A stretch of DNA of 64,000 nucleotides from Prorocentrum cordatum (GCA_963575745.1 CAUYUJ010015748.1:221001-285000); one strand, 5' to 3'. Positions 50,239 through 60,299 are shown, counted from the first letter of the stretch. Notes: a model not told the origin generated them from the sequence alone. Numbers and translations are program-made.

Positions 50239-52100
50239 AGGTCCCAGCTCTCGCGGTGGTCGCCGAACGAGACTCTCCTGACGTGGCCTCCCTCGTTCTT
50301 CTTGATGTAGCCTGCGTAGATGCCCTTCTCAACGTACAGAGGCACCACGCCCGACTCGCTCCACGCAGCATCACGGATGAGAGCGTCGACGCGGTTCACG
50401 ATGTCCGAGCCGGCCGGGAGGATGTAGCCACCCTCCTTTGTCAGCCAGGTGGCCCGACCCGTGCGGTGAGTCTGCGAGGCCGAGACCAGCGGCTTGTGGA
50501 TGCTGGCCAAGCGCGCCTTCAGTCTGATCGGCTCGCTCCACTCGGATCGCCCTTGGATGCATGCCCCGCCCGAGTCGGCTATGATCTCACCGCTGGCCGT
50601 CCGATAGCTCGCGTTCGGATCGGCCGGGAGCCGCTCGCCCTTGGTGTTCTCAGGGAAGGTGGTCACGGCCGCGCCCGAGTCGAACGTGAACCTGATCCAC
50701 TCCTGGTCGTCGACGGTCTCGTCGAAGCTGTTGAGCTCGAACGCGCACAGCTCGAAGGAGCCGAGGTTCGTGGAGCCCACCTGGCTCGCTGAGGGCGGAA
50801 GGCTGGTGACCGTGCTGTTGTTGCCGTCCTCCCAGTTGTCTCCGCACACCGGCTGGCCCGAGCTTGACGCGGCACCGGGCTCGAAGGAGTTGGTGTCCCA
50901 GCGGCGGTTCTTGCCCTTGGACTTGTCCTTGTCTGTGTCCTTGCCCTTACCTTTGCCTTTGCCGCCCTTGCCGTCGCCGGTCTTCCCGCCAGGCAGGCGG
51001 GCTGTGCACTCATTCGACGTATGGCCCCAGCCACTGCAACGCCAGCATTGCACCATCCGATTGTCACGCGGCTTGGGAGTCTGGCCCTTCTTGCCGTTCT
51101 TGTCACCCTTGCCTTTGGACTTGCCCTTGCCTCCTTTGTACAGCGAGTCAACGTCCATCGGGTCACCTCGCTTCCGTCGAAGGAGGGCACCTTGCGACTG
51201 TCTCGGCTCCAGGAAGCTCCGGATCTCCTCTACGACCTTCTCCGACGTGTCTAGCCTACGCTTGTTCATCGCGAGGTGGAGTTCGAGCTCTTCCGGCACC
51301 ATGGTCTCCAGGGCCGCGACCTTCACGTCGTCGTCGACCACCTTGCCCATGCCATCTGCCTTCTTCCTCTCGTACCGGCGGATGAGCTCCTCCCATTCCT
51401 CGAGCTTCGCGTACAGGTCGCTGAGGGTGCACCGCTGCGGGTTCATGATCTGCTTCAAGAGAACGCGGCGCTTGCCCCCTGACGCTGGGTCCCAGCGCCG
51501 GATGAGCTTCCTCATCGCCTCAGCGCCGTTGCCCTTGGGAGTGTTCATCACTAGGGCAAAGCTCTCACCCTCGGTCAGCGTCTGGAGTGCGACGTACAGC
51601 TGGCTGACCTTCTCGCGGAGGTCCGGAATGAACTCATCTTCGTTATCATCGTCGCTGCCGAACCGCGCCTCCAGAACCTCCATGCTGATCACCGTGGTCT
51701 CCTGCGCCTGGTCCTCCACCCACTCCAGCAACTTGCGGAACTGCTCTCCGAAGATCGCCGTCAGGTACGCATTGGTCTTGCGGTACCACTCCAGGAACTT
51801 GGCTTCCTCATTCTTGAAGATGGAGGGCTTGCCTAACCCCTTGGTGTCTACATGGGAGAAGGCCGGCGCAGACGACTTCTCCTTGCGTTCTTCAGATAGC
51901 TTCTGCACAGCGTCGCCGAGCTGCTCGGCCAGACGTGGTAGATCCCACTGCGCCTGCACCTGCCGAGCGAGCTCCGTCCTGATCTGCACGTTCTGCTGCT
52001 GCATCTGCTCTGCCTGCTGTGACAGCTGGGCGTTCTGGATCCTCAGCGCTTCCACAGCGGACTGCAGGCTAGCCAAGGCCTGCCTCTCCTGCTCATTCAT
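50127..52100 (-). CDS. gag: copia gag plus protease
   Basis: 657 codons. The N-terminal ~75 residues form a Gln-rich coiled coil (LSQQAEQMQQQNVQIRTEL). The capsid-like helical region is about 100-310 (FLEWYRKTNAYLTAIFGEQF; MRKLIRRWDPASGG). The nucleocapsid zinc knuckle CWRCSGWGHTSNEC (CX2CX4HX4C) is near 349-363, in a Lys/Gly/Asp-rich context. The aspartic protease is near 470-590: FTFDSGAAVTTF holds the D-S-G active site. The last ~35 codons read past the point where pol takes over. Gag packages the RNA; protease cleaves the polyprotein. Confidence 0.93.
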   Translation of the reverse strand: MNEQERQALASLQSAVEALRIQNAQLSQQAEQMQQQNVQIRTELARQVQAQWDLPRLAEQLGDAVQKLSEERKEKSSAPAFSHVDTKGLGKPSIFKNEEAKFLEWYRKTNAYLTAIFGEQFRKLLEWVEDQAQETTVISMEVLEARFGSDDDNEDEFIPDLREKVSQLYVALQTLTEGESFALVMNTPKGNGAEAMRKLIRRWDPASGGKRRVLLKQIMNPQRCTLSDLYAKLEEWEELIRRYERKKADGMGKVVDDDVKVAALETMVPEELELHLAMNKRRLDTSEKVVEEIRSFLEPRQSQGALLRRKRGDPMDVDSLYKGGKGKSKGKGDKNGKKGQTPKPRDNRMVQCWRCSGWGHTSNECTARLPGGKTGDGKGGKGKGKGKDTDKDKSKGKNRRWDTNSFEPGAASSSGQPVCGDNWEDGNNSTVTSLPPSASQVGSTNLGSFELCAFELNSFDETVDDQEWIRFTFDSGAAVTTFPENTKGERLPADPNASYRTASGEIIADSGGACIQGRSEWSEPIRLKARLASIHKPLVSASQTHRTGRATWLTKEGGYILPAGSDIVNRVDALIRDAAWSESGVVPLYVEKGIYAGYIKKNEGGHVRRVSFGDHRESWDLCPVDGGSPVPHRQAWPQGREEAALLLGARAQRRSRT

Positions 52101-52380
52101 TGCAGCTGCCTGCGCTTGACGTAGTTGAGGTACTCACCGAGCACCGCCCAGAAGCCCTTGAGAAACTTCTGCTTCAGCACCTTCGCCACCACGTGGCGCC
52201 AGCGGCGCTGCACTCTCCCGTCGGTCTGCTTGACCGAAGCCTCTGCCTCGTCCGTCACCAGCAGCCACACGCCAGCAGCACCGATATCGCCGCTCGACGC
52301 CGTGGCTGGCGTGGGCAGGGCGGGCCGCGCGGGAGCGCGGCCGGGGCTGGTGCGCGCGAGCGCCGGATAGACCGACGCTC
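52097..52380 (-). CDS. possible small ORF upstream of gag (no ATG)
   Basis: Open from the PBS to a TGA that overlaps the gag ATG (ATGA). The C-terminal half (GVWLLVTDEAEASVKQTDG ... VLKQKFLKGFWAVLGEYLNY) looks like ordered protein rather than chance, but no ATG starts it. It might be the leader of an in-frame extended Gag after a frameshift, or chance. Confidence 0.25.
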
Positions 52381-52388
52381 CGCTACCA
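52377..52388 (-). other. primer-binding site
   Basis: TGGTAGCGGAGC on the minus strand starts directly at the LTR border. TGG at the start complements tRNA CCA ends. It resembles the initiator-Met-type PBS (TGGTANCAGAGC) of many copia elements, with one G for A. Confidence 0.75.
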
Positions 52389-52477
52389 TGCAACGCTCCT
52401 TTGACACAAATGAGCTGCGGACGTCAAACGATATCGATAAGAACAGATACCACCGATTGTGCACGTGAAGGGAAACA
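52389..52477 (-). repeat. 5' LTR, 89 bp
   Basis: Identical to 31445-31533. Carries GTATCTGTTCTTATC (52436-52450 on the complement). Confidence 0.9.
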
Positions 52478-52482
52478 GGAGG
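52478..52482. repeat. copia target-site duplication, right
   Basis: GGAGG, matching 31440-31444. Confidence 0.6.
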
Positions 52483-52644
52483 AGGAGGACTATAATGAAC
52501 TGGAACTCTGGGAATCCAACGGATCTCTCGACCAACCGAGCCTGACTTCGTAAGCAATGCTGCAGAGCATTCGCAAGGATTCGGAGACCCACTGTATGCC
52601 ACTATCTGAAACTCTGCCCAGCGCCGTCCTCTGCAGAGCACCGC

Positions 52645-52695
52645 TGACTAGAAGGAGAAGGAGGAGGAGGAGGAGGAGAAGGAGGAGGAGGGGGA
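52645..52695. repeat. (GGA)n microsatellite
   Basis: AAGGAGGAGG units. Confidence 0.9.
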
Positions 52696-52834
52696 CCCAT
52701 GTAAACCCAAGACCCATCAATGATATTGCAATGAAGCCTCCCTCCGAGTCCCCTCTTCTTAGGCACCTACAAGCAACACTTTGATTTGGGGGATTGTTCC
52801 GTTGGGAAAAAGCCGATTGTAAACCCTCAACCGT

Positions 52835-52965
52835 GCCAGAAAACCTTCCCTGGGACTTCAACGTCGCGAATCACCGCTACTCCTGTGTCTCGACGACCCT
52901 GTATCGTGTCAGAACACCATTTCTGGGATTTCAACACCAAAAATCAACATAACTGTTGTGCCCTG
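52835..52965. repeat. two-copy degenerate tandem repeat
   Basis: GTGCCAGAAAACCTTCCCTG and GTGTCAGAACACCATTTCTG begin the two units, each continuing GGA(C/T)TTCAAC. Confidence 0.5.
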
Positions 52966-53164
52966 GCAGCCCGATATCATGAGAACACATATTTTGTATG
53001 CTAGTTATTCCCTACCTAGGCTCTGCCTAGAAGGGTTCTTACTTTCTTTGCTTAAAGGGGCCGGGCAGTGGAAACCGCCCCGGGCGGTTCCCCCGGTCCC
53101 CTGGGAGCCAAGCAAAAACAACATCAAAGGTAAAAACAAACGCGCGGTTCCCCCAGTTGCGCTC

Positions 53165-53440
53165 CCTGGGTGCCAAGCAAAAGCAAAAGCAAAGGCAAAC
53201 GCGAAGGCAAAAGCGAAGTCATAGCAAAAGCATAGCATCACATAGCATAGCATGCGATAGCATAGCATGCAATAGCATAGCATAGCGCAACATAGCATAG
53301 CGCAGCATATCATAGCATAGCATAGCATAGCCTAGCCTAGCCTAGCCCAGCCCAGCATTGCACAGCACAGCATAGCATAGCATAGCAGAGCAGAGCATAG
53401 CATTGCGCAGCACAGCACAGCACAGCAACACTCCTAGGTA
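53165..53440. repeat. (AAAGC)n then (ATAGC)n pentanucleotide-type repeat
   Basis: AAGCAAAAGC/AAGGCAAACG units up to 53220, then CATAG/CATAGCATAGC units with CACAG variants to 53440. Confidence 0.9.
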
Positions 53441-54070
53441 GAGTCGCACTGGGATAATCCAAGAGAGCCCTTGAAACTGCTGTCGACCTCACAGAACGAC
53501 TTGGCGCAGTGCTGAAGCGAGAGCCACATGTTTTAACGACCCGCCCTCCAACCGTGAAGCTCTTCCAGACTACTTTTGAGACGCCTGCGCGCGGCGTTCA
53601 GGCCAGAGCCATATCTTGAAAACCACCCACCCTCCATGCGCGAAGCTCTGTCAAACTTGAGGGTCATAGGCAATAAGGAAGTCTCCGGCGAAACGCCCGG
53701 CCCACCCTCTCGACCAGCCTCGGGGTGCGACAGGGAGGAGACAGCGGCAGCCCCATGGAGGGAATCGAAGGCCCGCAGCTCCTCGACGGAGGAGAAGGAG
53801 GAACACGAGCAGGGGATAGGGGGAAGGAGGAAGCGGCGGCGAAGGAGGAGCAGGTACGAGGAGAAGAGAAGGGGGGGGGGCAGGAACTCGAGGAGGGAGA
53901 GAAGCAGGCGCCGAAAGGGAGGGTAACAGGACCACTCCGCTCTTGCAGGCCGCCAGCGCGGCGCGCAGGTCCGCCTCGGCCCGTTCCTGCTCCGCTCCTC
54001 TCGTGGCGGGGGGGGGATGCCCAGAGGCATCGGCCACCCCTGCGGGTACTCTTTGGAGGGCAGAGCACTT
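53440..54070. other. no supported gene; purine-rich GC sequence
   Basis: GAGGAGG-rich stretches give long open frames on both strands, but no domain or splice structure is visible. Confidence 0.4.
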
Positions 54071-54074
54071 ACAT

Positions 54075-54240
54075 AAAATATAAACGTTCGGAGGTCCGCG
54101 CGGATTTCTTGGATCTGCGCTGCCCCCCCCCCCCCCCCTGGCGGCGCCTCCGGCGCCGCCCCTGGCGCGCTCCGCGCGCCAGGGATGGGGGCCAGCGCCG
54201 ATCCAAGCAACCAGCGCGGAGCTACGAAAATACATTTGCA
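54075..54240. mobile_element. MITE-like palindrome (relative of the Roco introner)
   Basis: GTCCGCGCGGATTTCTTGGA and GGATCTGCGCTG on the left face CAGCGCCGATCCAAGCAACC on the right. The centre TGGCGGCGCC/GGCGCCGCC matches 8656-8854. Confidence 0.65.
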
Positions 54241-54379
54241 TGCCGTGTTCCTCGATCCCCCCCCCTGCCGAGCCTCCAGCTGCACCATGCTCCAGGAGGA
54301 GGGGCGGGGAGGGACCCTGACATCCTCGCGTCGTGGATCAAACAAAAGCTGCGGCCTCGGCCTCCAAGTGCCCTTGCTG

Positions 54380-54460
54380 GGCCCTGGGACTGTCAAACAA
54401 CAGCTCGAGATGAAACACCTGGACTCATAGCAGCGTTGCGGAAAAATCACGGCGACGGAT
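54380..54460 (-). repeat. dispersed module, inverted copy
   Basis: CTGGGCCCTGGGACTGTCAA then CAGCTCGAGATGAAACACCT. Confidence 0.55.
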
Positions 54461-54664
54461 GTCTGTGAAGGAGGAGGCGGAGTAGGAGGAGGAGAAGGGG
54501 GAGGAGGGAGGAGGAGGAGGGAGGAGGAGGGAGGAGACTTGTTCTCCATAACGCCTTCGAGCTAGATCCAAGGAGTGCCCCGAAAACCAGAACCCCTCAT
54601 GTAGCTCAAGTGATCCATATTTCAGCGTATTGGCTACGCCCCCCTTTTCATTATGCACTGCAGC

Positions 54665-55790
54665 GTCTTATTTTAGCAAGGAGGGGAAGGAGGAGAAGGA
54701 GGAGGAGGAGGAGGAGGAGGAGGAGGAGGAGGAGTAGGACACTCTCCTTCTCCAACTGCTCCTCCGCCTCTTCTTCGTCCTGACCCTCCCCCTTTCCGTT
54801 CCTCGTCCCTCGTTCCTCCTCCTCCTCCTCCTCCTCCTCCTCCTCCTTCTCCGCCTCCTCCTCCTTTCAGCCATCTCTTCCTCATCCTCCGCTTCTCATT
54901 CCTCCTCCTCCTCACCTCTTCTCCGTGCTGATATCCTCCTTCTCCTCCTCCTCCTGATCCTCCACCTCTGCTTACACTCCTCCTCCTCCTCCTCCTCCTC
55001 CTCCTCCCTCCTCCTCCTCCCTCCTCTCCCTCCTCCTCCTCCCTCCCTCCTCCCTCCTCCCTCCTCCCTCCTCCTCCTCCTCCCTCCTCCTCCCTCCTCC
55101 TCTCCTCTCCTCCTCCTCCTCCTCCTCCTCTCCTCCTCCTCCTCCTCCTCCTCCTCCTCCTCCTCCCTCCTCCCTCTCCCTCCCCTCCTCCCTCCCCTCC
55201 CTCCTCCCTCCTCCCTCCTCCCTCTCCCCTCCTCCCTCCTCCTCCTCCCTCCTCCTCCTCCTCCTCCTCCTCCTCCTCCTCTCCTCCTCTCTCCTCCCTC
55301 CTCCTCTCCTCCTCCTCCTCCTCCTCCTCCTCCTCCTCCTCCTCCTCCTCCTCTCCTCCCTCCTCCTCCTCCTCCTCCCTCCTCCTCCTCCTCCTCCTCC
55401 TCCTCCTCCTCTCTCCTCCTCCTCCTCCTCCTCCTCCTCCTCCTTCCTCCTCCCTCCTCCTCCTCCTCTCATCCTCCTCCTCCTCCTCCTCCTCCTCCTC
55501 CTCCCTCCTCCCTCCTCCTCCTCCTCCTCCTCCTCCTCCTCCTCCTCCTCCTCCTCCCTCCTCCTCCCTCCTCACTCCTCTTCCGCCTCCTCCTCTCCTC
55601 CTCCTCCTCCTCCGCCTCCTCCTCCTCCTCCTCCTCCTCCTCCTCCTCCTCCTCCTCTCCTCCCCCTCCCCCTCCCCCTCCTCCTCCCCCCCCCTCCTCC
55701 TCCTCCTCCTCCTCCTCCTCCTCCTCCTCCTTCTCCGCCTGCTCCTTCTGAACCTCCCCCTCCTTCCCCCTTTCCTTCCTCCTCCACGTC
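54665..55790. repeat. ~1.1-kb purine/pyrimidine tract, mostly (CTC)n/(CTCCCTC)n
   Basis: Purine on the plus strand for 54676-54735, then almost uninterrupted pyrimidine to about 55740. The long open frames here are repeat artefacts. Confidence 0.95.
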
Positions 55791-55934
55791 TCCACTTCCT
55801 CTGCATGCGCTGGGCATGGCCTGGCGAGCAGCGACGGCACCCATGGGCGGAAACGGGGCGGGGGGCGCTCCTGCGCCCCCCGTGACGGCAGGAGAGCGCA
55901 CCCGCACCCCCGACGGAGGGCCGAGGCACCCTGT

Positions 55935-56010
55935 GCGAGGCGGGGATCTATCCAGATGCCCACCGCCTGGCGTCGACGTCTTGGTGCCCCAGCGGGCGGT
56001 GGATATGGAT
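55935..56010. repeat. small palindromic repeat (copy 1)
   Basis: TATCCAGATGCCCACCGCCT faces GGCGGTGGATATGGATAT. Confidence 0.55.
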
Positions 56011-56019
56011 ATGGATATA

Positions 56020-56175
56020 TCTCTCACTATATATGTATGTTTAAATATACATATATGTGTGTATGTGTGTATGCCTGCATGCCTGCATGCATGTATGTGC
56101 GTATGTATGTATGCATGTATGAATGTATGCATGCATGTATGTTTGTACGTATGTGTGTATGAATATATACACGTC
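56020..56175. repeat. (ATGT)n / (TATG)n microsatellite
   Basis: GTATGTATGT with TGCATGCC variants. Confidence 0.9.
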
Positions 56176-56374
56176 ACTCGTTTCTCATCGTGCTCATTTC
56201 TAATTGTGCTCGTTTCTAATTGTTCCTGGCCCCCTGTGGCCAGGAAGAGGCCCAGGATATAACAATTACAAGGGAAAGGATCTTGGGCCTCCAAAAAATC
56301 AAAGAACTCTCGAATACTTAGAAATGAACCATGTGTGTATATATATATATATATAGTATTGGCCCCCAGGGGCC

Positions 56375-56445
56375 CGAAGATATCCAGATCCACCACCTGT
56401 GGAGGCCCGCGACGATGGATCCCCCAGGCGGTGGTTATGGATACA
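56375..56445. repeat. small palindromic repeat (copy 2)
   Basis: GATATCCAGATCCACCACCT faces AGGCGGTGGTTATGGATAC; same family as 55935-56010. Confidence 0.55.
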
Positions 56446-56505
56446 TCCCTGCCTCGGACCCTGGGAGGGCGAGCTTCGCGAGTGCCTCGAGTCAAACCTC
56501 TCATC

Positions 56506-56692
56506 GGGGGCGGCTAAGAGGGGGGCGTCCAAGAATGGGGGGCGCAAATCATGGCCGGCGGCATATGCGCGGCCCAGGGGGGTGGGCGGGGGAAGTAACG
56601 AAATAAGAAGAGACGCCATGAGATGTCATGGCCCACGCCATGATATCCACACACCCCGAATCATCACCCCCCTCTTGGCCGTCCCCGATCTC
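56506..56692. mobile_element. MITE-like element with GGGGGCGGC ends
   Basis: CGGGGGCGGCTAAGAGGGGG on the left faces CCCCCCTCTTGGCCGTCCCC on the right. Shares GGCGCAAATCATGGCCGGCG and TCATGGCCCACGCCATGATA with 11098-11475 and 61300-61487. Confidence 0.7.
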
Positions 56693-57189
56693 ACCCTCGT
56701 CACGCGCGCGCGCCCAGGAACCCCTCCGGAAATGAGGGGCAGCGCTAGGGGGGGCCGGCTCAGGGGGGAAGCACCGACCTGGAATCGGCGATACCTCGCC
56801 GATAGGTCGGCCAGATGCCCCCGATCGCGCAAATCCTGGCGTTCCTGGGCGGGGTCGGCTATCGGGCGCTTCTCGGCAAATCACTGGGCCATTGGGGTCG
56901 GATGCATCCCGCCCCGATCGGAGGGTACGCAAGGGTAGGATAACAAAGGGTGGGGTCGAGAATCAGTTCACATAGCTGGTTTTCTTGGCGCCTCCTTGCG
57001 CCAGGAGGCGCCCATGCATCGAGGAATGGGTCTGGCGGCGGGGCGGAAACCAGCTGCACGCGGAAACCCTTTCCTCATCCTACCCTTTCGTCCGGCCCGA
57101 CCCGAGCCTATCCCCTCTTTCGTTGGCCCTGAGACCAGGAGCCCCTCCAGGACAGGCTGTCCCCGATAGGGACCTCCCTTGCGCCGATG

Positions 57190-57330
57190 TCCCAGACCTC
57201 CGACGCCTCAGTTTTTCAACACGGGGCTCCCGGAGCCCCGGAGCACTTCCCCCGGAGGCGTCTTTTGCCCGGTGGATCGCGTTTTGGCGGCCTCGGGGCC
57301 CGGCGAGGGCTCCCATGGCGCCGACAACGA
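57190..57330 (+). repeat. dispersed module copy
   Basis: CTCCGACGCCTCAGTTTTTC, CCCCGGAGGCGTCTTTTGCC and GGCCCGGCGAGGGCTCCCAT align with 11270-11420. Confidence 0.6.
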
Positions 57331-57584
57331 TACAAAACCTCAGCCTTGTGGTTATCCCGACCATGCTGTGGAGTCGAATCTTCGTTTTGAAGAGGCAGCG
57401 CCCCACGTTCCTCTCCCCTCCTATTCTCTTCCTCCCCCTCCTCCCTCCTCCCATCCTCCCTCCCCCGCTCCCCTCATCCCTCCTCCTCCTCCTCCTCTTC
57501 CTCCTCCCTCCTCGTCCTCCCTCCTCCTGTCCCCTTCCTCCCTCCTCCCTCTTCCTTCCCATACTTGCCTCTGCCATCCGCACT

Positions 57585-58215
57585 TGGCACACCCCTCACA
57601 CGTTTCGTGGCCCCATAGAGACTAGGCCCCATAGGGAGCTCCACCGAATACCCCCGTGGCTGCGCTCGCATGCCGCCCCCCCCCCCCCCAACACCACTTT
57701 CGTACACCCATCACGCGCCACCACAGGGAGTTCCACCGAAGGCCCCAGTGGCTGCGTTCGCATGCCGCCCCCCCCCTCACCGTTGGCACACCCCTCACGC
57801 GATCTGTGCCACAGGGAGCTCCACCTACGTAAGGCCCCATTGGCTGTGTTCACATGCCGCCACCCCCCACCCTCTTCAATTTGGCACACCCCTCACGCCT
57901 TTCGCGGCCCCATAGGGAGTTCCACCGATGGCCCCAATGGCTGCGTTCGCATGCCGCAACCCCGCGAACTTTGCCACCCCCCTCACACGTTTCGAAGCCC
58001 CATAGGGAGCTCCACCTAAGGCCCCAATCGCTGCGTCGTCATGCCTTCTGCCGCTTCGCCCGGTGCTTGTCAGCCGCAACGAGCTACATCAGCATGCAAT
58101 CCGTTTCGTCTGACCTCCGTACCCCCTGCAAGCGGCCCCAGCGGCAGCACCCGCATGGCGGCCCCGCCCCATTACGGCGCTCCTTTCACGCATGTCGTGG
58201 CCCCGTAGGGAGCTC
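57585..58215 (+). repeat. ~115-bp satellite, about six copies
   Basis: Each unit has GGCACACCCCTCACACG, CCCCATAGGGAGCTCCACC, GGCCCCA(A/G)TGGCTGCG and TCGCATGCCGCCCC. Units start near 57585, 57700, 57785, 57885 and 57975, with a worn copy near 58175. Confidence 0.85.
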
Positions 58216-58549
58216 CACCTAGGGCGGCTCTCAGAACGGCGGTCCTCACAACTGCATATGGTTGGGTCCTTCGCCAGGGCCGTTCTTTCTCGGGAGCCGA
58301 TTTTTTCCCTGGATCGTGTCTGCGCGGCCTCGGGGCACACGTTCGCGGATAATCCAGCCGTGGTGACGATGACTCTCCAGGACGACCAGCGGAACCGGTA
58401 CCTCGTTCTCCTCTCAGGACGAGCACCCGTATCTGTACTGGTACCGATGAAATACCTCCGTCTTGATTTTCGTCAGTGCGTTGGAGGTCTGGGGCCAACA
58501 TGTCCTGACCGCTTACCACACTCCGACCCCACCTCCCAGGACAGCCGAC

Positions 58550-58680
58550 GTCTCGAGCTTCTCGAGGCGCGGGCCCGCTCCCGACCTCCCGACCACCTCC
58601 CCGGGACCATTTCTTCTTCACCCCGCGGCGCCTCTCGACGGCCCCGAGGCCCGGCGGGGGCCCCGAGAGGCCAACCACGA
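58550..58680 (+). repeat. dispersed module copy
   Basis: CGACGTCTCGAGCTTCTCGA, ACCTCCCGACCACCTCCCCG and CTCGACGGCCCCGAGGCCCG match 11270-11420. Confidence 0.7.
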
Positions 58681-58914
58681 CGAGAGCCCTCCGCCCCGAT
58701 TGCTTCGAGGCGCCCGATGCCTGGGCTGGGAGGCCTGAAGCCTAGAGAGGCCTCTCTCGCCAGGCCCGCGCTCTCGATCGTCAAGGGCTTGACGACGTCT
58801 GACGTCCCCCGACTCGCGCTGGAGCGGTCGCGATTTGCTCCAACTTTCTCTGGAGATCCCTGGATTTACGAGGATTCACCAAGATTATAGCCTGGATCTA
58901 CCTCGACAGGCATG

Positions 58915-59035
58915 CAGGCTTGACTTTGACCTTGACCTTGACCTTATTTGCACTTACCTGGCTCCTGACCTTGACCTTGACCTTGACCTTGACCTTACCT
59001 TGACCTTGACCTTGATCTTATTTGACCTTACCTTC
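58915..59035. repeat. (TTGACC)n hexamer repeat
   Basis: TGACCTTGACCTTGACC in three blocks, separated by TTATTTG-type spacers. Confidence 0.95.
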
Positions 59036-59099
59036 TCTGCGGCTCCATCCCCACGAGTCGATTGGCGAAAAGTCGTCAAGCCCTTCGGGACCCGCGGCG

Positions 59100-59250
59100 C
59101 GCCCGAGCGGCTCCTGTCGGGGCCCTGACCGCGGCCACCGCGGGCACTGGGCCGCCAGGGGCAGCCGGCGGCGCGGCGGCGGCAGCGGGGACGGCGGGCG
59201 CCGCGGGCGGCGCGGCAGCGCCAGCGGGGGTGCCCCTGGCCTTCCGGCGT
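59100..59250 (-). CDS. possible Ala/Pro-rich exon
   Basis: The minus frame reads ARGTPAGAAAPPAAPAVPAA with no stop; composition is like the exon at 60300-60455. It could be a 3' exon of the same gene; splice sites not resolved. Confidence 0.2.
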
Positions 59251-59447
59251 CTCGGTTCTTCGAGCCGCCTCCGCCCCGTTCGGCTTCGGGCCCTCGCGGG
59301 CCCTCGCGGGCCGAGCCGGCTCGAGGAGCGGCGCGCAGGAGCTCGTGCTCGGCGTGCCGCAGCGGCAGCCCCGACGGCACGCGGTGCCCTGCAGGCGGAG
59401 GGCGTGTCGGGCCGCTCCGCGGGGCGGGAGGCGCGGGAGGCGCGGGA

Positions 59448-59560
59448 GGAGGAGGAGGCGGAGGAGGAGGCGGAGGAGGAGGAGGAGGAGGACGAGGAGG
59501 AGGAGGAGGAGGAGGAGGAGGGGAGGAGGAGGCGGAGGAGGAGGAGGCGGAGGAGGGCTC
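59448..59560. repeat. (GGA)n microsatellite
   Basis: GGAGGAGGC/GGAGGA units. Confidence 0.9.
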
Positions 59561-59674
59561 GGGGCGTGGCTGCCCGGGGGCCAGCAGGCGGAGAGCGCGT
59601 GGCGCCGAAGCGCGGCGGGCCAGGATCGGCGGAGCGGCACGCTGGGTCAGAGTTCTTGCCCGCCCGGCCACGGC

Positions 59675-59905
59675 AGTCGTCCAGGATTGTGTTTCCCATG
59701 ATTGAAAATCATGGCAAACGCGATTGTGGCTCATTGAATGCTGTTTTTGGTACGCAACTTGCGTTCCCCATAACTCAGAATTCGAATTCTGGGGAAATCG
59801 CGTTTCCCGTGGAATTTGTGCCGGGGGCAGTGGTCCAGGATCGCGTTTCCCAAAATTCGCCCTTTTCAAATTGTTGAATTATGGGAAACGCAAGCCCGGA
59901 CGGCA
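59675..59905. repeat. cluster of short palindromes around GCGTTTCCC
   Basis: CATGATTGAAAATCATG, CAGAATTCGAATTCTG and GCGTTTCCC...GGGAAACGC occur within 220 bp. Confidence 0.6.
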
Positions 59906-59929
59906 GCCACCGACCACAGGAAACCTTCC

Positions 59930-60090
59930 ACAAGAAAGCCCAACCCTGAGACCCCAGGACGTCCATTGACTCTTGGTGTGGAAAGGTCACGCTTTCCACC
60001 GCAAAACCATTGAAACCCAAGAAACCCAGGGCCCCTGGAGGCGAGCAGGGCGTTTCTTGGCATGGGTCCCCACTGTACACTGTACGATGC
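59930..60090 (+). repeat. dispersed repeat (copy of 11845-12000)
   Basis: GACCCCAGGACGTCCATTGA, GGTGTGGAAAGGTCACGC and TTTCTTGGCATGGGTCCCCA. Confidence 0.75.
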
Positions 60091-60299
60091 ATCACGTTTT
60101 GACAGGGGGCATTTCGCAACGGGGTCGCAAAGATGACATGCAATAGTTCATCGTGTGGCGCATGGCGCGCTGTAGCCACGTGCTGATACCGTGCGACGGG
60201 CGCATCCCGCACGCACGATTGCACGAACTACGTGCGCACACTCTTGACACCCCCTTTTGCAAAGGACCCCCTCGCCCGAACCCGTACGTTTCTTGTCCG

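Larger units (their letters stand above)
31445..52477 (-). mobile_element. Ty1/copia LTR retrotransposon, ~6.9 kb, interrupted by a 14.1-kb DNA element
   Basis: Order on the minus strand: LTR (52477-52389), PBS, gag-protease, integrase, [insert 33553-47677], RT-RNase H, PPT, LTR (31533-31445). IN before RT defines the copia order. The two LTRs are identical over 89 bp, so the insertion is recent. Subtracting the insert and one 5-bp duplication leaves about 6.9 kb. Confidence 0.92.

Noticed and set aside
50641-52119. 492-residue plus-strand frame opposite gag
   Set aside because: Shadow; gag motifs (zinc knuckle, DSG protease) are on the minus strand.
54673-55963. Long open frames of Arg/Glu/Gly/Ser across the GGA/TCC tracts
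   Set aside because: They are translations of microsatellites in several frames at once, with no codon structure or domain.
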